DNA from: DATJKD01 sp963728295
GTDB lineage: Bacteria; Pseudomonadota; Gammaproteobacteria; Steroidobacterales; Steroidobacteraceae
Direction: 5' to 3'
DNA: 53,156 nucleotides
Assembly: GCA_963728295.1 (NCBI GenBank)
Contig: CAVSKB010000025.1
Span: forward strand, 1-53,156
This document shows positions 18,453 through 27,545 of this stretch, in pieces (position 1 is the first letter of the stretch; every line of letters begins with the position of its first letter). Under the pieces are notes generated by a model, which saw only the letters and a program-made list of their open reading frames with translations, was not told the DNA's origin and made no database searches. Made by a program: the position numbers and the translations under genes.

Positions 18453-18884
18453 ATGACCGCCCGTCCCCCGCGGCTCTCGGCTGGCGTCGTCGTCGTACGC
18501 CAGACCGCCGATGGGTGGCGGTTCCTGCTGCTGCGCGCGTTCAGCCACTGGGACTTTCCCAAGGGGATGGTCGAGCGCGACGAGGATGCGCGCGCGGCCG
18601 CGGTGCGCGAGGTGCGCGAAGAGTCGCTGATCGAAGACCTGCATTTCGACTGGGGCCACGCCTCCACCCTCACGGGCCCATACAGCCGTGGCAAGGTCGC
18701 GGAGTATTTCGTTGCGCGCACCGATACCGAGGCGGTGACCTTGCCGCACAACGACGAGATCGGCCGTCCGGAGCACAGCGAGTATCGGTGGGTCGACTAC
18801 GACGAGGCGCTGCGGCTCGTCTCGCCGCGGGTTCGTCCCGTCGTGCAATGGGCGGCGCAGGTTATGAACCTGCCTTCTAATTGA
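18453..18884 (+). CDS. NUDIX hydrolase
   Basis: 143-residue NUDIX protein, a size and pattern like bis(nucleosyl)-tetraphosphatases. The Nudix box reads from GMVERDEDARAAAVREVREE, followed by SLI; the final Gly of the usual pattern is replaced by Leu, while the metal-binding glutamates REVREE are kept. Other family marks are HWDFPKGMVE and the late YRWVDYDEAL. ATG 18453 is supported by the normal N-terminal strand RLSAGVVVVR. Substrate not predictable. It follows ahpD by 67 bases and may be co-transcribed, which would fit a damaged-nucleotide clean-up role (inference). Confidence 0.88.
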   Translation: MTARPPRLSAGVVVVRQTADGWRFLLLRAFSHWDFPKGMVERDEDARAAAVREVREESLIEDLHFDWGHASTLTGPYSRGKVAEYFVARTDTEAVTLPHNDEIGRPEHSEYRWVDYDEALRLVSPRVRPVVQWAAQVMNLPSN

Positions 18885-18998
18885 ACCAGGCCTGTAGTCC
18901 CGCTGACCCTACGTTCCCGTTCCCGGCGATGATCGTCCGCCACCGCATGCCTCCGTCTGCGTGGACTGCGACGACGCTCGCGGCGTTGCTCCACGCGG

Positions 18999-20153
18999 TC
19001 ATTGGCATCCGTTCACGCCCGGATCGCGATCGCGTGTGTCTCGCGGCGGAAGGCTCCCGTCCAGCCGCAACGCGTATGCGTCGTGGACCTGGCTGCCGTC
19101 GTAGCCGATAGATTGCTGGATCATGACGGGACGGGTCTTGTTGCCCGTCAGGCGATACCAGTTGTTGGTGGATTCGGTGTAGATCGGACCGCAGCGGACG
19201 AGCTGCACCGCGAGCCCCTTCTCGTAGACGACGCCGAGCAGGTGCTCGCCCTTCGGGTGCAGGCCACCCTCGTCGATATAGACGTTCTTCACCTGCGTCG
19301 GCGTGCCGCTTGCCATTGCGCTGAAGGTCCTCCCCGCGTGGTTGAGGCTCCCAGTCAGGCCAACCGGGTTCGGATCGTTCTTCAGAAGCTTCAGGTCCAT
19401 GGGCTTCGGCGTCGTTCCGTTCCAGGTGATCCCGGCGGGCAACGTCGCCAGCGTCGCCCAGTCGTAGAGCGCCGGTCCGTTGGCCGGCGGCACGAGTGCG
19501 ACCAGCGTCTGCGCGAGCAGCGCGTGCGGCTTCTCGGTCGACACGGGTGCGCGTTGCGCGCCGGCCGCGCACTGCTCGCTGTAGTTCGCGAGCTGGTCGG
19601 GCTTGAGCGCGGGCAGCGTGTCGCTCCGGGTGACCACGAACCCTTCGCACGGCTTGCCGGCGCACGAGCTCTGGATTGACAACACGCCGGGCGAAAGGCC
19701 CGCGCCCTTGACCCGGTACCAGTTGGTGCTGCCCGCCCCGGGACGGATCGGGCAGCGTGCCAGCTCCACGGCGAGGCCGTTCTTCGTCAGCGACTCGAGC
19801 AGCGCGGGCTCGCCGAGCGCCGCGCCGGCGTTGCGCAGATAAAGCGAGTTCACGAAGGTCCGCGCGCCGGCGGCGATCACGACCATGTTTCGGCCGCCCA
19901 CCGCGCCCATGCCTTGGCGCACATAGCAGTCGCCGGTCGGCAGGCAGTCGCTCAATTCCTTGGGCGGCAGTGGCGCCCACTTCACGCCCGGCAGCGTCTC
20001 AACCGCGTCCCACTCCGTGTTCGCATCCGCCTTCAGGAACGGCTTGACGAGGTCGACGAACTCCGGAGCCTGCGCGCCTGCCTGACCTGCAATGAGCGCT
20101 GCGAAGATGGCGAGAAATACCGCAAGCGCTCGGCGCTGGAACACGGTCGTCAT
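18999..20153 (-). CDS. Secreted protein with internal duplication, unknown
   Basis: 384-residue intact ORF with a signal peptide (LAVFLAIFAALIAGQAGA). The mature part contains two related halves. The first has NGLAVELARC and STNWYRVKGAGL; the second has KGLAVQLVRC and STNNWYRLTGNK. The halves also share a LPxGxxW-type opening (TLPGVKW, TLPAGITW). Paired cysteines in each half suggest disulfides and a periplasmic or extracellular location. I do not recognise a named family. It is alone in its direction, convergent with the NUDIX gene. The start at ATG 20153 gives a standard signal peptide. Confidence 0.7.
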   Translation of the reverse strand: MTTVFQRRALAVFLAIFAALIAGQAGAQAPEFVDLVKPFLKADANTEWDAVETLPGVKWAPLPPKELSDCLPTGDCYVRQGMGAVGGRNMVVIAAGARTFVNSLYLRNAGAALGEPALLESLTKNGLAVELARCPIRPGAGSTNWYRVKGAGLSPGVLSIQSSCAGKPCEGFVVTRSDTLPALKPDQLANYSEQCAAGAQRAPVSTEKPHALLAQTLVALVPPANGPALYDWATLATLPAGITWNGTTPKPMDLKLLKNDPNPVGLTGSLNHAGRTFSAMASGTPTQVKNVYIDEGGLHPKGEHLLGVVYEKGLAVQLVRCGPIYTESTNNWYRLTGNKTRPVMIQQSIGYDGSQVHDAYALRLDGSLPPRDTRDRDPGVNGCQ

Positions 20154-20403
20154 GATGGCCCCCCTCGCTGTCGCACGGCACGGATTTTTGTGCCGCCCGG
20201 TGGCCGGGCGGCGCCGTCAACCTCGATCCCACTGATCATGGACCCGTCCGGACCGCCGAACAATGGAGCCCGGCACCGGCTTCGCAGGCGCCGGGTTCGC
20301 AGAGGCTGGACACCGTTACAGTCGAGGCCCGCACGCTGCTCGCGCAGCTCTAGCGCGGCAATCGGGGGGGCAACGAGGCGATGCCGCAGCGTGCTGGGTT
20401 GTC
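20154..20403. other. Intergenic gap, nothing recognised
   Basis: 250 bases between the secreted protein start and the end of the 2OG oxygenase gene. They should contain the promoter of the secreted gene. I see no RNA gene, repeat or clear terminator. Confidence 0.4.
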
Positions 20404-21147
20404 TCAGGTGGCGTCGTGGAAGATGACCCCGAGCGTGTGACGGTGGCCGGAACGTACTCGGCTTACCCCGTGACGCATCCGCACCCGGTAGACACCACGC
20501 GACCCGCGCACCGGACGCTGGTTTACGGCGAACACAACCGCATCGCCCTGCGCGAGCGGGATCACCTCGGCGCGTGACTGCATCCTCGGGCGTTGCTCGG
20601 TGAGCACGAACTCACCGCCGGTGAAATCGCGTCCCGGTTGCGACAGCAGGACGGTGACCTGCATTGGGAAAACATACTCGCCGTAGAGGTCCTGGTGCAG
20701 GCAGTTGTAATCGCCGGGGCCGTAACGCAGCAGCAGCGGCGTCGGCTGTCGCTGTCCCGCCGCGTGGCAGCGGTCGAGATACGCACGGTGCTCAGCCGGA
20801 AACCGCGCTTCCTGGTCCGATGCCTCGTTCCAGCGATTCGCGACGGGGGCGAGCTGCCGGTAAAGGGCGGTTCTCATTTCCTCGACGACGGCCGGAAGCG
20901 GGTAGGCGAAATACTGGTACTCGCCGCGACCGAAACCGTGTCTCGCCATCACGACGCGACTGCGATGCAGTCCCGGAACGTCGTACAGCCCGGCGAGCGT
21001 CGCGCAGCCCTCCGCGTCGATCAGCCGTTCGATGACGGCGTTACCCTGTTCGTCGAGGTCGTGGCCGACGCGCGCCCAGTCGAGGCCGGCGATGCGTTCC
21101 GCGATTGACACACCGATCGTGTGCGTTTCTCTGACTACAGTTGCCAT
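20404..21147 (-). CDS. 2-oxoglutarate/Fe(II)-dependent oxygenase
   Basis: 247-residue oxygenase of the prolyl-hydroxylase-like type. The iron-binding HxD pair lies in YNCLHQDLYGEYVFPMQ; the strand FTGGEFVLTEQRPR follows; the distal His and the 2-oxoglutarate-binding Arg would be in SRGVYRVRMRHGVSRVR. Start ATG 21147 is chosen; an in-frame ATG at 21201 would add an unconserved basic leader. Substrate unknown: related stand-alone enzymes hydroxylate free proline-like amino acids, proteins or nucleobases. Transcribed alone, divergent from the PEP-CTERM gene. Confidence 0.8.
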   Translation of the reverse strand: MATVVRETHTIGVSIAERIAGLDWARVGHDLDEQGNAVIERLIDAEGCATLAGLYDVPGLHRSRVVMARHGFGRGEYQYFAYPLPAVVEEMRTALYRQLAPVANRWNEASDQEARFPAEHRAYLDRCHAAGQRQPTPLLLRYGPGDYNCLHQDLYGEYVFPMQVTVLLSQPGRDFTGGEFVLTEQRPRMQSRAEVIPLAQGDAVVFAVNQRPVRGSRGVYRVRMRHGVSRVRSGHRHTLGVIFHDAT

Positions 21148-21289
21148 TACGGGATGCTCGTGAGAATGCGGCACGCTGTCATCCCGCTTCTTGCGCCGCA
21201 TTCATTGATGGTGTCCCGAGCCGGGCGTATAAAAGCCCAAGTCATCGAAAGCCCGCCAGGGAACTTCATACGGGTGTGACAGGGTGGAA

Positions 21290-21970
21290 ATGATGAACTG
21301 CCTGACCAAGCAGATTGCAGCCGCCGTGCTTCTGTGCGGTGCCCTCGTCCCAGCCGCGAACGCCGAATTCATACGCGGCAATGCCGTCTTTCTGGTCGAG
21401 TACATGGGGAGCGGGGAGGACGGCGACATCTTCGATCCGCCGCTGCTCGGGCCCGGATCGTTCGTCGTTCGCAGCCTGCCGTACAACCCGGACGCCGTCG
21501 ACGAGGATCCCTCGCCGTTCTTCGAATTCGACGTATTGGACTTCAGTTTCAATTTCGACGGCCAGGCGTGGGACGAGTCGGACGTCTCGATCTGCGAGTG
21601 CTACTTCACCCCGGACGGCCAGCCACTCGGGATCAACTTCCATTTCGACGAGGGTGACGTCTCCTGGATCCTCAGCTGGAACTCCTCGGACGGCAACTTC
21701 GGCTTCCAGTTCCACGATGACAATCTGAACCTGGGGGGCACATCCGAAGACGGCATCGTGTCGGCTAGCGGCGAGTTCAATTTCGTCGTCGTACCCGAAC
21801 CGGGCTCACTGGCCTTGCTTGTGATGGGGCTCGCTGCCGGCGCGCTGGTGCGCCGACGGCAGGTCAGGCCGGGCGACGCGCGAGCAGCGCCCAGATCCCC
21901 GCACCCGACAGCAGCGAGGCCAGTTGAAAGCCGCCGGCGAGGGCCAGAGTTCGAGGGTCATTTTTCTTGA
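21290..21970 (+). CDS. PEP-CTERM anchor protein with long C-terminal tail
   Basis: Secreted protein of about 226 residues. Signal peptide (AAAVLLCGALVPAANA), an acidic Gly/Asp/Phe-rich body (FFEFDVLDFSFNFDGQ), and a PEP-CTERM sorting signal: VPEPGSLALLVMG, a hydrophobic helix, then basic VRRRQ. Proteins with this tail are processed by exosortase/EpsH systems, often alongside exopolysaccharide. Unusually about 40 residues follow the arginine cluster, where the family normally stops. The other two frames also lack an early stop, so a simple one-base error does not remove the tail. The 3' end overlaps the DUF2783 gene tail-to-tail by 13 bases. ATG 21290 has AGGGTGG upstream. Confidence 0.8.
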   Translation: MMNCLTKQIAAAVLLCGALVPAANAEFIRGNAVFLVEYMGSGEDGDIFDPPLLGPGSFVVRSLPYNPDAVDEDPSPFFEFDVLDFSFNFDGQAWDESDVSICECYFTPDGQPLGINFHFDEGDVSWILSWNSSDGNFGFQFHDDNLNLGGTSEDGIVSASGEFNFVVVPEPGSLALLVMGLAAGALVRRRQVRPGDARAAPRSPHPTAARPVESRRRGPEFEGHFS

Positions 21971-22182
21971 ACCGGTGCCGTCACGATTCCCCGGGCGGCC
22001 TCGTGCAGCAGCGCGTGCGCCTGCTCGTCGCTGTCCAGGTGCTGGGCGAGCAGCATGATCAACCGCGCGTTGAGGAGCATGCACTGTTGCGCGTCGAGGC
22101 CTTCGTGAGCATCGACGAGCGCCTGGTAGAAGCGATCCGGGTCGACAAAGGGTCGGCCCGGTGGAATCTCGCCGAGTTTCAT
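21958..22182 (-). CDS. DUF2783 domain protein, partner of the flavin monooxygenase
   Basis: 74-residue protein of the DUF2783 family, recognised from DAHEGLDAQQCMLLNARL and the following IMLLAQHLDSDEQAHA. Such small helical proteins typically sit next to FAD-dependent aromatic hydroxylases. Here ATG 22182 overlaps the stop of that gene (ATGA), giving tight coupling. A run of five A bases precedes the stop; a -1 shift there would extend the protein by about 32 residues with a membrane-like helix. Function unknown; an accessory role to the monooxygenase is inferred from linkage. Confidence 0.8.
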   Translation of the reverse strand: MKLGEIPPGRPFVDPDRFYQALVDAHEGLDAQQCMLLNARLIMLLAQHLDSDEQAHALLHEAARGIVTAPVQEK

Positions 22183-23827
22183 CCGTCGCCTCGCCGCCCG
22201 ATGCTATGCATCACGGCAGAGCATACCCGGTCGGCATCGAACTCGTGCCAGACGGCCGCCAGGTGCTGATCCGGGCGGAAGAGCAGGCAGGCGTTGGGTG
22301 AGGGTCGCAGGTCGGCCGCGAGCTTGCCCTGCGTATCGACGATCACCCGGCCGGGAGTGTCGGCCGCGCCTTCCGGCAGCACGCGCAGGATCTCGACGGG
22401 CACCGGCAGTGCGGACAGGCGCTCCTCCCGCGGTTCGGCGCCGAAGCACAGCAGCGTGAAGCCGCCGCCGAGCTCTTTCAGAAACCAGCCTGCGCTGCCC
22501 CGCACCCGGATCGGTGCGTCACGGGCCGGCGCCCCGGTGACGAGGCCAGGTCCCGGCGCGTCTCCGCCCGGCGGCAGCAGCGGTGAGTCCCGGAGTGTCG
22601 CGGGCAACGACAGCCGCCCGCTGTTGACGAATGCGCGCGCGAACGGATGATCGCGCGCCAGGCCCAGGACCGCGTCGCGGAACGCGCGGCTCGACGGGGG
22701 TCTTGGGCGTGATGAAGTCGGTGCTGCGGGTCGAATGCAGGACGTTTTCCCTTGCGGCCTGGCCCCGCTCGACGTCGTAGCTCGTGAGCAGCGCACGCGG
22801 CGCGACACCCTGCTGCACCAGCGCCAGCTTCCAGCAGAGGTTGTCGATGTCCTGGACGCCTCCGTTCGCACCGCGCGCACCGAAAGGGGACACGAGGTGC
22901 GCCGCGTCACCGGCAAAGATCACCCGGTCGTGGACCAGGCGATCGAGCCGGCGACACTGGAACGTATAGATGCTCGACCAATCGAGCTCGAACTGCGCAT
23001 GCTCGCCGAGCATTCGGCGCACGCGGCTCGCGATCCGCGCGGGATCGAGCTCGACGTTCCGATCGATGTCCCACCCCAGCTGGAAATCCAGGCGCCACAG
23101 GTCGTCCGGCTGCTTGTGGAGCAGCGCCGACTGGCCACGCGCGAACGGCGGATCGAACCAGAACCATCGCTCGGACGGCCGCTCGGCCTTCATCCGGATG
23201 TCGGCGATCAGGAAATGATCCTGAAAGACCTCCCCTTCGAATTCGAGTCCGAGCATGTTCCGGATCGCGCTGCGACTGCCGTCCGCGGCGATCAGGTGAT
23301 CCGCGGTGAGCCGATAGCTGCCCTGGGGCGTCTCGACGCCAATCTCGACGAGGTCGTCGCGTTGCGCGACGGACGTGACGCGGGATTGCCAGCGCAGCTC
23401 GGCGAGCGGCGTCGCGTCGACCAGGTCGACGAGGTATTCCTCGACGTAGTACTGCTGGAGGTTGATGAACGCCGGGTAGCACTGGCTGCGGTCCGGCAGC
23501 AGGTCGAAGCTGAACACCGGCTCGCGATCGTCGCCGTAGAAGACCTTGCCCGTGTTCCAGGTCACCCCCTTTTTCATCATCGGCGCGGCGCAGCCCAGCC
23601 GATCGAAGATCTCGAGCGTGCGCTTTGCCCAGCAGATCGCGCGCGAGCCGACGCTCACCTTGTCGTCGTCGTCGAGGATGACGGTTCGAATGCCGTGCAG
23701 CCCCAGGTCCCGGCCCGCCGCGAGACCGACCGGGCCGGCGCCGGCAATGACTACGGGATAATGGCCGGACGCAGCCCGCGAGCTCGGGAGCCGCCCGGAA
23801 CGGGTAGCGCTTGCGGGACTCGACCAT
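22179..23827 (-). CDS. FAD-dependent aromatic monooxygenase (MhpA/PheA-like), frameshifted
   Basis: Class A flavoprotein hydroxylase of about 550 residues. Visible parts are the FAD fold near the N-terminus (split by frame changes near 23750 and 23660), VSVGSRAICWAKRTLEIFD, the FAD-binding DHLIAADGSRSAIRNMLG, and the GD motif DRVIFAGDAAHLVSPFGARG followed by GVQDIDNLCWKLALV. The C-terminal thioredoxin-like domain follows a shift near 22700. The family uses NAD(P)H and O2 to hydroxylate phenolic rings, as in 3-(3-hydroxyphenyl)propionate hydroxylase. Next to a homoprotocatechuate pathway it might supply the hydroxylated ring, replacing HpaBC, but that is inference. Divergent from the MBL gene by an 80-base promoter gap. 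Confidence 0.85.
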
Positions 23828-23907
23828 CGCGCGATGATGCCACCGCTTCGCGGGGGCAGCTGCGTCCGGGGGTATAGTCGCGGGACAGCCGACGGAGTCT
23901 GATCGTC

Positions 23908-24858
23908 ATGAGCAAGGCATTCGCCTCACAGGCCGACCTCGAGGAAAAGCGCATCACGTTCGCCGAACTCGGCGGCGGTGCCTACGCTTACACGGCCGAA
24001 GGCGATCCGAATTCCGGCGTCGTCGTCGGCGACGACGGCGTCATGGTGCTCGACACGCAGGCGACCCCGGTCATGGCGCAGGACGTGATGGAGCGGATAC
24101 GGGGCGTGACCGATCAGCCGATCCGCTACGTGGTGCTGACGCACTACCACGCGGTCCGTGTCCTCGGCGCCTCGGCCTATGGCGCCCCGCAGGTCATTGC
24201 GAGCCAGGACACCCGTGACCTGATCGCCGAGCGCGGGGCGCAGGACTTCAAGTCAGAGGTGGAGCGCTTTCCCCGGCTGTTCCGCGCCGTGGAATCGATC
24301 CCCGGACTTACCTGGCCGAACCTGAGCTTTCGCGGCGAAATGCGCGTCTGGCTCGGCCGGACCGAGGTGCGGCTGTTGCAGCTCGGGCGGGGCCACACAA
24401 AGGGGGATACGGTGGCGTGGTTGCCGGAGAGCGAGGTTCTCTTCAGCGGCGACCTGGTCGAGTTCGGCGCAGCGCCGTACACCGGTGATGCGTACCTCGA
24501 AGAGTGGCCGGCGACGCTTGCAAAACTCGCGGCGCTGAAGCCGCGCGCGCTGGTACCGGGGCGCGGCGACGCGGTCGTGGGCCCAGATCGCTGCCAGCTC
24601 GCCATCGAGCAGACACGCGAGTTCGTCAGCGAGCTCCTGGCGAGCGTGAGGTCCGGCCACGCCGTGGGCCACAGCCTCAAGGAGATCTACCGCGAGACCA
24701 CGGAACGCCTGCGCCCCAGGTTCGGAACGTTCGCGATCTTCGACCACTGCATGCCGTTTGACGTCTCGCGTGCCTACGACGAGGTCGGAGGCATCCGTGA
24801 TCCGCGCATCTGGACGGCCGAGCGCGACCAGGAGATGTGGAGGTCGCTCGAAAGCTGA
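23908..24858 (+). CDS. MBL-fold metallo-hydrolase with altered metal motif
   Basis: 316-residue metallo-beta-lactamase-fold protein. The usual HxHxDH motif is here LTHYHAVRVLGASAYG: the two leading His are kept, while the Asp-His pair is replaced by Val-Arg/Val. The later metal ligands are present as QLGRGHTKGDTV and FSGDLVEFGAA, and a near-terminal HCMPFDVSRAYDEV follows. I recall this HYHAVRV variant as conserved in a group encoded near aromatic oxygenases, so it is probably not a local error, but I cannot confirm. Intact ORF, first gene of a plus-strand unit with the Rieske oxygenase and the methyltransferase. Possible ester or lactone hydrolase. Confidence 0.82.
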   Translation: MSKAFASQADLEEKRITFAELGGGAYAYTAEGDPNSGVVVGDDGVMVLDTQATPVMAQDVMERIRGVTDQPIRYVVLTHYHAVRVLGASAYGAPQVIASQDTRDLIAERGAQDFKSEVERFPRLFRAVESIPGLTWPNLSFRGEMRVWLGRTEVRLLQLGRGHTKGDTVAWLPESEVLFSGDLVEFGAAPYTGDAYLEEWPATLAKLAALKPRALVPGRGDAVVGPDRCQLAIEQTREFVSELLASVRSGHAVGHSLKEIYRETTERLRPRFGTFAIFDHCMPFDVSRAYDEVGGIRDPRIWTAERDQEMWRSLES

Positions 24859-24878
24859 GCGCGGGAATCGAGGACGGA

Positions 24879-25945
24879 ATGAACATGGACCAGGCGGACA
24901 GCACGACGCCGTTCATACGCAACGCGTGGTACGTCATCGCGCAGTCATCGGAGGTGACCCGCGCACCGATGGCGCGCACGGCGCTCGGCACCAGCGTCGT
25001 GCTCTTTCGAGCGCTGAACGGCGCGGTCGTCGCGCTGGCCAACCGCTGCTGCCATCGGTCGTTTCCGCTGGTGCACGGCACGGTGGACGGCGACACCCTC
25101 GTCTGCGGTTACCACGGGCTGCGCTACGACACGACGGGCAGATGCGTCGAGATCCCGATGCAGAAGTCGGTGCCGTCATCGTTGCGCGTACGGGCGTACC
25201 AGACCGCCGAAATGGGCCCGTTCGTCTGGATCTGGATGGGCGAGCGACCGCCGGCCAGTGACGATGCGACGCCACACCAGGAATGGCTCGACCATCCGGA
25301 CTGGGCCGTTCGCGTGGGCTACCTGCACATCAAGGGCAGTTATGTGCACCTGCACGAGAACCTGCTCGACCTGTCGCACCTGAGCTTTCTGCACGCGAAG
25401 ACCTTCGGCACGCCTGAATACGCACGGACACCGGTCGAGATGAATTGCGAAGGTGAGAATCTCGAGGTCTGGCGCCACGTGCAGTGCGAGCTTCCCGCGA
25501 TCTATGCCCGTCCGCTGGGCTGGACCGGCGCGCGTGCGATGCGCAGCTCCGGTTCGCGATACGTGTCGCCCGGTCTGCACGTGAACACCGGGATCTTCCG
25601 CAATCTCGACCTGCCGGACGAAGCCCAGTCGCCCAACCGATGGTCAAGGTCGCGCAGCTCGTTACGCCCGAGAGCGCGGTCACGACGCATTACTGGACCG
25701 CGCAGGCGCGAAACTTCGCGACGACCGACGCCGAGATGGGCGAATTCATGATCAAGGCCCAGGTCGAGGCGTTCAAGGAAGACGCGTTCGCCCTCCAGCA
25801 GATAACCGAGATGCAGGCTCTTGCCGCGGCGGAGGACATCCAGGAGATCAGCATTCCCACGGACAAGGCGGGCGTGCTGATGCGGCGGCGGCTCAAGAAG
25901 CTGGCCGACCTCGAAGGCCAGGCCGTGCAGGGCCCGACCCGTTGA
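24879..25945 (+). CDS. VanA-type Rieske aromatic oxygenase alpha subunit (first copy), one frameshift
   Basis: About 355 residues. The Rieske 2Fe-2S cluster motif is NRCCHRSFPL and CGYHGLRYD (C-x-H then C-x2-H). The mononuclear iron region is ENLLDLSHLSFLHAKTFG, with the two His of the facial triad. The N-terminal FIRNAWYVIAQSSEV is typical of vanillate O-demethylase oxygenases rather than dihydroxylating dioxygenases. One frame change near 25640 joins LDLPDEAQ to MVKVAQLVTPESAV. Starts at ATG 24879, 20 bases after the MBL stop. No ferredoxin reductase (VanB) gene is present in the window. Likely demethylates or hydroxylates a methoxylated aromatic acid (inference). Confidence 0.87.
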
Positions 25946-27036
25946 GAACCACCGTACCGCGCCGACCACGTGGGCAGCCTGCTTCGCCCGACGGAGCTTG
26001 CCCATGCCCGAAGGCAGTGGAAGGCGGGTGAGCTCGGCGCCGAGCGTCTCGCGGAGCTCGAAGGGCGACGCGATCCGCGACGCGGTCGCCCGCCAGGAGG
26101 CCATCGGTCTCCGCGTCGGTCACCGATGGCGAGTTCCGCCGCGACTGGTGGCATCTCGATTTCCTGACGCAGCTGGACGGTGTCGCCAGTGTCGTTCACA
26201 CCGGGCCCGACTTCGGCGGGACCGAGGAACAGCCGCCGATCGCCACCGTCGTGGGCCCGGTCCGCTGCTCCCGGCCAATCATGGCCACGGACTTCGCGTT
26301 CCTGAGATCGGTCGCGACCGCGACGCCGAAGATGACGATTCCCTCACCGTCGATGCTGCATCTGCGCGGCGGCCGCAATGCCATCTCTCGCGAGGTCTAC
26401 CCCGATCTCGAAAAGTTCTGGACCGACGTCGCCGCCGCGTACCGCGCGGCCATCGCGCACCTGGCCCGGGCCGGTTGCACGTACCTGCAGCTCGATGACG
26501 TCGCCTTCGCCTACCTCTGCGATCCAAAGGTGCGGGAGGGCTGCCGCCGCAACGGTGACGATCCGGATGAGTTGCCGCGCCGGTACGCATCCACGATCGA
26601 CGCCGCGCTCGCCGAGCGTCCCTCGGAGATGACAGTGACCATGCATACGTGCCGCGGGAACTTCAAGAGCACGTGGGTGGCGGAGGGTGGTTACGAGGCG
26701 GTGGCCGAAGCGATGTTCTCCACCGCCGTCGATGGCTTCTTCATGGAGTTCGACTCCGAGCGTGCCGGCGGCTTCGAGCCGCTGCGCCTGCTGCCGCGGG
26801 GGAAGACGGTCGTGCTCGGACTCATCACGACAAAACTCGCGCAGCTCGAGGACGCGGATGCGATCAGGCGGCGGATCGACGAGGCGGCCCGCTACGTGCC
26901 CCTCGAGCGGCTGTGCCTGTCGCCGCAATGCGGTTTCTCGAGCACGCACCACGGCAATGCCCTGTCGCAGGACGACCAGTGGCGAAAGCTCGAGCTCGTC
27001 GTGCGCGTGGCCCGCGCAGTCTGGGGAGATGGCTGA
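25946..27036 (+). CDS. Short MetE-like (cobalamin-independent) methyltransferase, frameshifted N-terminus
   Basis: About 360 residues corresponding to the C-terminal catalytic half of cobalamin-independent methionine synthase. N-terminal marks are YRADHVGSLLRPTELAHAR and VTDGEFRRDWWHLDF. Zinc-site residues are visible as TMHTCRGN (His and Cys), FFMEFDSERAG (Glu) and LSPQCGFSS (Cys). Frame changes lie near 26070, 26110 and 26190. No start codon is in frame before the conserved opening; GTG 25970 would truncate it, so the true start is probably obscured by an error at about 25943-25950. Short MetE-like proteins act on various methyl donors. Beside a Rieske demethylase it may handle the released C1 unit (inference). 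Confidence 0.78.
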
Positions 27037-27075
27037 GTCCGATTCAGCCGCAAGATCTCCGGTGCCGCAGGCTGG

Positions 27076-27531
27076 TCATCGTGCCCGGCGAGTCCGGCGA
27101 GACGTAGCGCGCGGTTCGAGGTGGTCGAACTCGCGCAGTATCTTCATCAGCGAGCGGAGCTTCGCCCGGCCGAGCCGCTGCTCGATCTGCCCGTAGCGCT
27201 GCTCTGCTTCGCCGCTCACCGTCTCGAAACGCCGCTGTCCTGCGCGGGACAGAGACAGGTGCAGTCGACGCTGGTCCGACGACGAGCGCGTGCGGTGCAC
27301 GAGCGCCGCGCGCTCGAGCCGCGTGAGGATGCCCGTCAGGCTCGGGGGCTGGATCAATGCGACCCGCGACAGTTCGTGGAACTCGAGCTTTCCGTATTCC
27401 TGCAGCACGCGGATAACGCGCCACTGCTGCTCGGTGAGGCCGTGCTCGTTCAGCATCGGCCGGAAATAACCCATGGTGAGCTCGCGGGCCCGCAGCAGCG
27501 CCATCGGCAGCGACTGGTCGAATTTCCGCAT
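27076..27531 (-). CDS. hpaR: MarR-family repressor of homoprotocatechuate catabolism
   Basis: 151-residue MarR-type winged-helix regulator. Characteristic HpaR features are ALLRARELTMGYFRPML near the start, LTEQQWRVIRVLQEYGKLEF, and the recognition region LIQPPSLTGILTRLERAA. ATG 27531 is preferred to GTG 27540 by comparison with the short N-terminus of enteric HpaR. It is the last gene of the hpa operon, so it would be autoregulated. Homoprotocatechuate-type ligands relieve repression in the known system. A candidate operator lies at 32054-32067. Confidence 0.88.
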   Translation of the reverse strand: MRKFDQSLPMALLRARELTMGYFRPMLNEHGLTEQQWRVIRVLQEYGKLEFHELSRVALIQPPSLTGILTRLERAALVHRTRSSSDQRRLHLSLSRAGQRRFETVSGEAEQRYGQIEQRLGRAKLRSLMKILREFDHLEPRATSRRTRRAR

Positions 27532-27545
27532 GAGCGGCACCGGAG

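Noticed and set aside
18877..19002. 41-residue ORF starting at an ATGA overlap with the secreted duplicated protein
   Set aside because: The overlap is attractive, but there is no recognisable feature and it ends antisense inside the NUDIX gene; too little support to annotate.
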